NCBI GenBank assembly: GCA_964601575.1
Contig: CAZROA010000083.1
Coordinates: 1-12,057, forward strand
Source: CAZKEG01 sp964601575
GTDB lineage: Bacteria > Desulfobacterota > Thermodesulfobacteria > Thermodesulfobacteriales > Thermodesulfatatoraceae
Direction: 5' to 3'
Length of the DNA stretch: 12,057 nucleotides
A program made the position numbers and the translations under genes. Shown piece after piece: positions 8,046 through 12,057 of this stretch (positions within the stretch are counted from its first letter, which is position 1; every line of letters starts with the position of its first letter). Under the pieces are notes generated by a model. The model was not told the origin of the DNA. It saw only the letters and a list, made by a program, of their open reading frames with translations, and did not search any database.

Positions 8046-8481
8046 GTTCGGCAACGACCCGAGAGAGTTGGGAGAAATTTTCTCTTGCTTTTTTAAATTC
8101 GGGCTCGAGGCGCTTTGGGCTCCAAATTTCAAAGGAATTAAGCATCCCAAGGAGTACCACCTCGCGATCTATACCGGCTTCTTGTCGGAGGTGGGCCGGG
8201 ATCAAGATCCGGCCTTGACGATCAGGGAAACACTCCTCGGCTGAGCCCAAAAAGTAGCGTTTGTACAGGCGAAGTTCTGGAGGATCAACTGCATAACTAA
8301 GGAGTTTCTCCTCCAGCTTTTGCCACTCTAACCAGGGATAGGCCACCAGACATTCTGGCAAGTTAGTAATGATCAAGCCCTGATTACCGTAGCGCTGTTT
8401 CAATACTTCACGGAAGCGAGCAGGGATACTCAGGCGCCCTTTGGCATCTAAGATATGGTTAGAGCGCCCCCGAAAGAACAA
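8020..8481 (-). CDS. mraZ: MraZ, transcriptional regulator of the dcw cluster
   Basis: First gene of the cluster. MraZ is an AbrB/SpoVT-like DNA-binding protein that in E. coli represses its own dcw promoter through short GGG-containing repeats. The protein shows the expected two tandem half-domains, with DAKGRLSIPARFR near the N-terminus and DRQGRILIPAHLR in the second half. A start at TTG (8481) gives 153 residues beginning MFFRGRSNHILD, matching the family's usual MFxGxxxHxLD start, and it is placed just after the ribosome site GGAGGTGG. The open frame extends to a GTG at 8499, but that start would lie upstream of the ribosome site. The 3' end overlaps rsmH. Confidence 0.94.
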   Translation of the reverse strand: MFFRGRSNHILDAKGRLSIPARFREVLKQRYGNQGLIITNLPECLVAYPWLEWQKLEEKLLSYAVDPPELRLYKRYFLGSAEECFPDRQGRILIPAHLRQEAGIDREVVLLGMLNSFEIWSPKRLEPEFKKARENFSQLSRVVAELGRQEVST

Positions 8482-8485
8482 TGGA

Positions 8486-8493
8486 CCACCTCC
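8486..8493 (-). promoter_or_regulatory. Ribosome binding site of mraZ
   Basis: GGAGGTGG on the minus strand, with its GGAGG core 7 bases before the TTG at 8481. It sits downstream of the alternative GTG at 8499, so it decides for the TTG start. Confidence 0.7.
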
Positions 8494-8534
8494 GACCACT
8501 TTTTACCCTTTCACACCACCTCAAGCTAGTAAGT

Positions 8535-8547
8535 CCCTATCGACCCT
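8535..8547 (-). promoter_or_regulatory. Candidate MraZ box (two AGGG repeats at 9-bp period)
   Basis: The minus strand reads AGGG-N5-AGGG here, about 55-65 bp upstream of the mraZ start. E. coli MraZ binds three TGGG repeats separated by 5 bases, so the spacing matches, but the first base differs and only two copies are seen. The site lies between the candidate promoter and the mraZ ribosome site, or within it if the nearby TTGACA is used. Autoregulation by MraZ is inference. Confidence 0.35.
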
Positions 8548-8591
8548 GTCAAGCAAAAACTTAATACAACTAAATATAGCATTTATGTTAA
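8547..8591 (-). promoter_or_regulatory. Candidate sigma-70-type promoter region for the dcw cluster
   Basis: Two possible hexamer sets are visible on the minus strand. One has TTAACA (8586-8591) and TGTATT (8563-8568) separated by 17 bases. The other has a perfect TTGACA (8547-8552) but only weak -10 candidates such as TACTAG after 15 bases. The region is much richer in A and T than the flanking genes, as expected for a promoter. Which set, if either, is used cannot be decided by eye. Confidence 0.35.
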
Positions 8592-8608
8592 AATTATATA
8601 CTATATTT
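8572..8608. repeat. AT-rich inverted repeat in the pilS-mraZ gap
   Basis: AAATATAG at 8572-8579 is matched by its complement CTATATTT at 8601-8608, with a 21-base spacer. It overlaps the candidate dcw promoter. It could be an operator, a curved-DNA element or chance in AT-rich sequence. The rest of the roughly 250-base gap (8482-8734) holds no convincing gene or strong terminator. Confidence 0.35.
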
Positions 8609-8734
8609 TGTGATTTTAGGCGAAATTTTATCCTGTGGTACGAAGTGGGGAAAGCAGGCGACAAAAAGGCTGGTTAGACCCCTTGCCCCGAGGCTTTAGA
8701 CAAGCGGGTTTGATTGATCTAAAAATAGATGATC

Positions 8735-10297
8735 CTAGGCGGCCTTGGCCCTTTTGAAGATCAAATGAGGTGGGAAAATGATCTTGAAGGTGCTCCCTGT
8801 CCCCAGCTCGCTTTCTACCTCAATCTTTCCTCCCCAGGCCTTGACCAAACTGTAGACTACCGAAAGCCCAAGACCGGTGCCGTGGGGTTTAGTGGTAAAG
8901 AAGGGTTCAAAGATGCGCGGCAAAATATCTTTCGAAATCCCTTCCCCGTTATCATGCACCAGCAGGGCCCAGGAACCGTTTTCTTCCAAAAGACGCATTT
9001 CCACCACAGGCCGAGGGTGGTTTTGGCAGGCTTGACAGGCATTAAAACACAGATTCAAGAGTACCTGTTTGAAACGCCCTGGTTCCACTTTGACCCACAT
9101 CTCCTCTGGGACAGAAAGCTCAAATCTCAGGCGAGAAAAATCCTTCCGACAGGAGAGTTCTTCCAGGACCTCTCGGCAGATCCTAGACAAATTGACCTCT
9201 TTAGCCTCTCCTTGGCTTGGTTTGGCAAAAAAGAGAAAATTGGTCACCAGCTCATCCAGGCGGGCACTTTCTCTCTCCAAGATGTCCAGAAGGCGAAGCC
9301 CTTGGGGCTGAACCAAGTCACCCTCTTTAAGGAGTTGGATGGCCCCGGAAATGGAGGCCAAAGGGTTTTTGATCTCGTGAACAAGACCAGCAGCCATAGT
9401 GCCTAGGGCCGCCAAACGTTCGGCCTCACGTAATTTTTTCTCCTGTTCTTTGATATGGGTGATATCTTGAAAAAGAAAACCGTAGCCGAAAATTTGGTCT
9501 TTTTCGTCTCTGAGGGGAAAGAGACTGTAGCCCAAGTAACGTCTCTTCTCATTGTAGATCACGATTTCACTTCGATGTTGGGCCTTATTGAGGTCTATTT
9601 CCGAAAGGATCTCGCCCAACTTCCTTCCCTCCAAAGGAGACAGCCCCAAAATCTCACGGGCCTTTTGATTGGCCGAGGTGATGCGGCCCTCAAGGTCGGT
9701 GATAATTAATCCAGAGGCCATGGAGCGCATGATATGTTGATAAAGCTCTTCGATACGATAGAGGGCCGCCTGGGTCTCCTCGGCCCAACGACGATGGCGG
9801 GTAATCTCTTCGGCGAAACGAAGGGCAAGGAGCCCCGAGGCCCCCATGGCCCCAAGGGAGATAAAAAACTGGATCAGGGTCTCTGGCTTTATCTCTGGAA
9901 AAGGGGGCCAGAGCCAAAAAAAGAGATAACAGGAAAGGGTAAGAAAAGTCAGTATATCTGCCCCTCGCCTGCCTACATGAAGGGTCCCCAAGAAGATGAG
10001 GAGGGGATAGAGAAACACGAAGGGGCTCTCGCGCCTACCCGAGGCCAAAATCAATAAGGAAACTAAAAAGACGTCAAAGATCAACTCTGCCCAAAGGAGG
10101 GAACGAAGCCCGATCTTTCTTTGTAAAATAAGGAAAGCGATCCCGCTTAGGAAAAAAGCGAGAAAGAGGGCCCAAGACCATGGGGCAAAAAAATTCTCTC
10201 CGGCCTTAAAAGACCAGTCCCAAAGGCCCAAGCCTAAGAGGACCAAAAGTAGGCGCAGGTATTGGAGCTTGATAACGGCCAGCCTAGATAAATTCAT
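8735..10297 (-). CDS. pilS: PilS-like membrane sensor histidine kinase
   Basis: Sensor half of the two-component system next to the pilin gene. The 520 residues show about six hydrophobic segments (about 10-160), a PAS domain (about 185-282, with GLIITDLEGRITSANQKA), a HisKA helix with the phospho-accepting His307 in GLVHEIKNPLASIS, and an ATPase domain. That domain has the N-box NLCFNACQA (415-423), the G1 box DNGEG (449-453), the F-box FEPFF (463-467) and the G2 box GTGLGLS (473-479). All catalytic boxes are intact. PilS of Pseudomonas has the same six-helix, PAS, kinase layout and phosphorylates PilR. The ATG overlaps the pilR stop as ATGA. An NtrB-type or other sigma-54 partner kinase is the alternative; the adjacent pilin favours PilS. 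Confidence 0.88.
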   Translation of the reverse strand: MNLSRLAVIKLQYLRLLLVLLGLGLWDWSFKAGENFFAPWSWALFLAFFLSGIAFLILQRKIGLRSLLWAELIFDVFLVSLLILASGRRESPFVFLYPLLIFLGTLHVGRRGADILTFLTLSCYLFFWLWPPFPEIKPETLIQFFISLGAMGASGLLALRFAEEITRHRRWAEETQAALYRIEELYQHIMRSMASGLIITDLEGRITSANQKAREILGLSPLEGRKLGEILSEIDLNKAQHRSEIVIYNEKRRYLGYSLFPLRDEKDQIFGYGFLFQDITHIKEQEKKLREAERLAALGTMAAGLVHEIKNPLASISGAIQLLKEGDLVQPQGLRLLDILERESARLDELVTNFLFFAKPSQGEAKEVNLSRICREVLEELSCRKDFSRLRFELSVPEEMWVKVEPGRFKQVLLNLCFNACQACQNHPRPVVEMRLLEENGSWALLVHDNGEGISKDILPRIFEPFFTTKPHGTGLGLSVVYSLVKAWGGKIEVESELGTGSTFKIIFPPHLIFKRAKAA

Positions 10298-11676
10298 GAG
10301 AGTCTATACTTGGCCAATCGATAACGAAAAGACCGAAAATTAAGGCCTAAAAGTTTGGCGGCTTCGGTCTTGTTACCGTTGGTCCTTTCCAGGGCCTGTT
10401 TGAGAAGAGAGACCTCAATCTGATTAAGCAAGGCCTCAAGGTCAATACCTCCTTCGGGAAGAGAGATCTCAAATGATGGCCCTTCTTTAGAGGTCTTGAA
10501 GCGTCGGGATTTGAGGTGCGAAAGGGTAAGACTTTCCGGGAGGATCAAAGGGCCAGTCTCCAAGGCCACAGATCGTTCGATGATGTTTTCCAGCTCACGG
10601 ACATTTCCGGGGAAGTCATATTCCATTAGGGCCTTTAAGGCAAAATCAGAAATGCCTTCGATTTTTTTACCCAGTTTTTGGGCATACTTACGGAGAAAAT
10701 GCTCGACAAGGAGGGGAATATCTTCTCTGCGCTCCCTTAAAGGAGGAAGATTGATCGAGATAACGTTCAGACGATAAAATAGATCTTCTCTAAAGCGACC
10801 CTCTAGGACCTCTTTCTCCAAGTCTCGATTGGTGGCCGAAATGATACGCACATCGGTCTTGACCTCGCTTGTGGCCCCCAGGGGTAGAAAACTCTTTTCT
10901 TGGACCACACGAAGGAGCTTTACCTGGAGCTCGGGTGGCAGCTCCCCCACCTCATCGAGAAAGATGGTCCCCTTATGGGCCAGGGCAAAAAGGCCTGGTT
11001 TTTCTTTGGTAGCCCCGGTAAAGGCCCCGGTCTTGTAACCAAATAGTTCACTCTCTAGGAGATTAGGCGGAATACCCCCGCAATTGACCACGATAAAGGG
11101 CCTGTCTTTACGGGCAGACAATTGATGGATGGCTCGGGCCACCAATTCCTTTCCGGTACCAGATTCACCGGTGATCAGCACGTTAGAGGGCACAGCCGCC
11201 ACCCGGGGAAGCATTTCGAAGACGCGCTGCATCGCCGGGCTACGACCGATAAGGCCCATAAATTCATAGTCTTTGGGAGAGGAGATCTTTTCTTTCTTCT
11301 GGAGGGCCTTGTTTACCAGGGCTCGAAGCTCATCGAGTTTGAAGGGTTTAGAAACATAATCAAAGGCCCCTTCTTTTTTGGCCTCCACCGCCGAGTCCAA
11401 GGAGGCATAAGCGGTGATCATGATGATGGGGAGTTCGAGACCTTTGCGGCGCAAGAGTTTCAAAAATTTGAGCCCATCGACCTTGGGCATGCGGATATCG
11501 GCCAGGACCAGGTCGACCGAGGTCTTTTCCAGTAGTTTTAAGGCCTCCTCACCGTCTCCGGCGGTAAAGACTCGAAACCCCTCTTTGGCGAAGAAAATTT
11601 CCAAAAACTCCCGAAGACTTTGATCGTCGTCAACGATGAGGATGGCCCCGTTTTGTTCCTCCCTGGGAAAAAACAT
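10294..11676 (-). CDS. pilR: PilR-like sigma-54-dependent response regulator
   Basis: NtrC-family activator that probably switches on the divergent pilin gene. The 460 residues have three domains. The receiver (about 10-125) has acidic residues D16-D18, phospho-acceptor D60 in LADIRMP, T88 and K110. The AAA+ domain (about 142-375) has Walker A GESGTGKE (170-177), the sigma-54 contact motif GAFTGA (217-222), Walker B TIFLDE and the REDLFYRL arginine region. A Fis-type helix-turn-helix (TEAAKLLGLNFRSFRYRL, 437-454) closes the protein. All key residues are present. The ATG at 11676 has a purine-rich ribosome site (GGAGAGGAGG) just upstream. It is co-transcribed with pilS through a 4-base overlap. 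Naming as PilR rests on the neighbouring pilin and on the kinase type. Confidence 0.9.
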   Translation of the reverse strand: MFFPREEQNGAILIVDDDQSLREFLEIFFAKEGFRVFTAGDGEEALKLLEKTSVDLVLADIRMPKVDGLKFLKLLRRKGLELPIIMITAYASLDSAVEAKKEGAFDYVSKPFKLDELRALVNKALQKKEKISSPKDYEFMGLIGRSPAMQRVFEMLPRVAAVPSNVLITGESGTGKELVARAIHQLSARKDRPFIVVNCGGIPPNLLESELFGYKTGAFTGATKEKPGLFALAHKGTIFLDEVGELPPELQVKLLRVVQEKSFLPLGATSEVKTDVRIISATNRDLEKEVLEGRFREDLFYRLNVISINLPPLRERREDIPLLVEHFLRKYAQKLGKKIEGISDFALKALMEYDFPGNVRELENIIERSVALETGPLILPESLTLSHLKSRRFKTSKEGPSFEISLPEGGIDLEALLNQIEVSLLKQALERTNGNKTEAAKLLGLNFRSFRYRLAKYRLS

Positions 11677-11739
11677 CTCTTCCTCCTCTCCAAAGGTTCG
11701 TCCCCCTCATCGCCCAACTTAAAATTTTTGACCATGAAA

Positions 11740-11754
11740 TGACAAAATTTGTCA
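11740..11754. promoter_or_regulatory. Perfect palindrome, candidate PilR enhancer site
   Basis: TGACAAAATTTGTCA is a perfect inverted repeat with 7-base arms and a 1-base centre. Its centre lies about 89 bp upstream of the -24 element of the pilin promoter, in the range where NtrC-family activators bind. TGTC/GACA half-sites resemble reported PilR sites in other bacteria. It also lies about 60-75 bp upstream of the pilR start, so it could serve autoregulation. Binding is inference. Confidence 0.5.
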
Positions 11755-11781
11755 GTAAAAACACAGCGGAGTCCTTATAGA

Positions 11782-11827
11782 CCTGTTTATTTTTAAAACT
11801 TCGCCTTTAAGGCGCCGATAAAACAGG
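11782..11827. repeat. Nested inverted repeats between enhancer candidate and pilin promoter
   Basis: An outer pair, CCTGTTTAT (11782-11790) and ATAAAACAGG (11818-11827), pairs with one bulged base. Inside it is a tighter palindrome, CGCCTTTAAGGCG (11802-11814), with 6-base arms. The structure ends 7 bp before the -24 element. It could be a second regulator site, a DNA-bending element, or the 5' leader structure of a pilR transcript. No run of T follows the inner stem directly, so a terminator is not a strong reading. Confidence 0.4.
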
Positions 11828-11834
11828 AAAGGAT

Positions 11835-11850
11835 TGGCACATTAGTTGCA
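11835..11850 (+). promoter_or_regulatory. Sigma-54 (-24/-12) promoter of the pilin gene
   Basis: TGGCACATTAGTTGCA matches the sigma-54 consensus TGGCAC-N5-TTGCA at every conserved base, with GG (11836-11837) and GC (11848-11849) exactly 10 bases apart. Transcription should begin near 11861, leaving a leader of about 57 bases before the pilin ATG. The neighbouring gene encodes a sigma-54 activator with GAFTGA, which supports the call. Confidence 0.9.
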
Positions 11851-11875
11851 TTTAAAAAATCAACAAAGAGCTAAC

Positions 11876-11889
11876 GAGGTGGCCACCTC
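11876..11889. repeat. 14-bp perfect palindrome in the pilin leader
   Basis: GAGGTGGCCACCTC is fully self-complementary. In the predicted pilin mRNA it could fold into a 5-bp stem with a GGCC loop, starting about 15 bases after the likely transcription start and ending 14 bases before the AGGAGGA ribosome site. As DNA it could instead be an operator. The GAGGT arm resembles a ribosome site and would be masked by the stem. Confidence 0.45.
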
Positions 11890-11917
11890 AAAAATTAACA
11901 AAAAGGAGGAATAGACG

Positions 11918-12057
11918 ATGAGGACCAAGAAGGATCAACGCAAGAAGAACAGGAGAAAAGGTTTTACCTTGATCGAACTATTAATTGTCGTAGCTATTAT
12001 TGGTATTCTGGCAGCAGTAGCCATCCCGCAATTCACAAAGTATAAGAGAAACGCAGC
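11918..12057 (+). CDS. pilA: Type IV prepilin (N-terminal fragment)
   Basis: Start of a type IV pilin subunit, cut by the right edge after 46 codons. The leader is 15 residues, rich in lysine and arginine, and ends in RRKG, the prepilin peptidase (PilD) site. The mature protein would begin FTLIELLIVVAIIGILAAVA, with phenylalanine to be methylated and glutamate at position 5, followed by the hydrophobic helix that anchors the pilin before assembly. The ribosome site AGGAGGA (11904-11910) is 7 bases before the ATG. The gene diverges from pilRS and has its own sigma-54 promoter. A minor pilin or a type II secretion pseudopilin shares this N-terminus; the sigma-54/PilR context and the long basic leader favour a major pilin. 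Confidence 0.92.
   Translation, partial: MRTKKDQRKKNRRKGFTLIELLIVVAIIGILAAVAIPQFTKYKRNA

Noticed and set aside
8441..8677. 78-codon open frame on the plus strand across the mraZ-pilS gap
   Set aside because: Begins inside mraZ on the opposite strand, crosses the likely promoter region and has no family resemblance.
8717..8730. ATCTA-loop-TAGAT hairpin just after pilS as a terminator
   Set aside because: The stem is only 5 AT-rich pairs and no T run follows on the minus strand, so it is too weak to call.
8729..9406. 225-codon open frame on the plus strand
   Set aside because: Antisense to the conserved kinase domains of pilS. No recognisable domain and no ribosome site; its length reflects the codon bias of the opposite strand.
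1..12057. CRISPR arrays, insertion sequences, tRNA or rRNA genes
   Set aside because: No spaced direct repeats, transposase-like frame, terminal repeats with target duplication, or tRNA-like folds were seen; the window is nearly filled by housekeeping and pilus genes.

Overview
The window holds most of a bacterial division and cell-wall (dcw) cluster on the minus strand, followed by a type IV pilus regulatory module. Reading leftward from about 8.5 kb, the gene order is mraZ, rsmH, ftsL, ftsI-like, murE, murF, mraY, murD and the first 39 codons of murG, which runs off the left edge. The genes overlap or sit 0-15 bases apart, so this looks like one polycistronic unit. To the right are pilS and pilR, also on the minus strand and overlapping by 4 bases. 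A type IV prepilin gene then diverges on the plus strand and runs off the right edge.

The organism is a Gram-negative-type bacterium that makes meso-diaminopimelate peptidoglycan (MurE has the DNPR signature). The proteins and the moderate-GC, tightly packed layout suggest a thermophilic member of the Desulfobacterota/Thermodesulfobacteria. This is an impression from sequence style and was not tested by any search.

The wall-precursor enzymes look complete. MurE, MurF and MurD carry their P-loops and ligase signatures, MraY its aspartate and HHH motifs, and MurG its N-terminal glycine-rich loop. The septal synthase pair does not look complete. The FtsI-like protein is only 463 residues long. 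It keeps its membrane anchor, pedestal region, parts of the transpeptidase fold and a C-terminal PASTA domain, but all three penicillin-binding active-site motifs (SxxK, SxN, KTG) are deleted or substituted, with the reading frame intact. ftsW, which usually lies between murD and murG, is absent: murD is followed directly by murG after 15 bases. Together these suggest that the FtsW-FtsI synthase at this locus has become a non-catalytic scaffold and that septal synthesis relies on enzymes encoded elsewhere. This is the main finding.

The right-hand part is a compact sigma-54 circuit. PilS is a membrane sensor kinase with a PAS domain, and PilR is an NtrC-type activator with an intact GAFTGA motif. 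The divergent pilin gene has a near-ideal -24/-12 promoter (TGGCAC-N5-TTGCA), with a perfect 7+1+7 palindrome about 90 bp upstream as a candidate PilR enhancer. Other inverted repeats lie between these two sites and in the pilin leader. The space between pilS and mraZ is AT-rich and holds candidate promoter elements and a two-repeat MraZ-box-like site.
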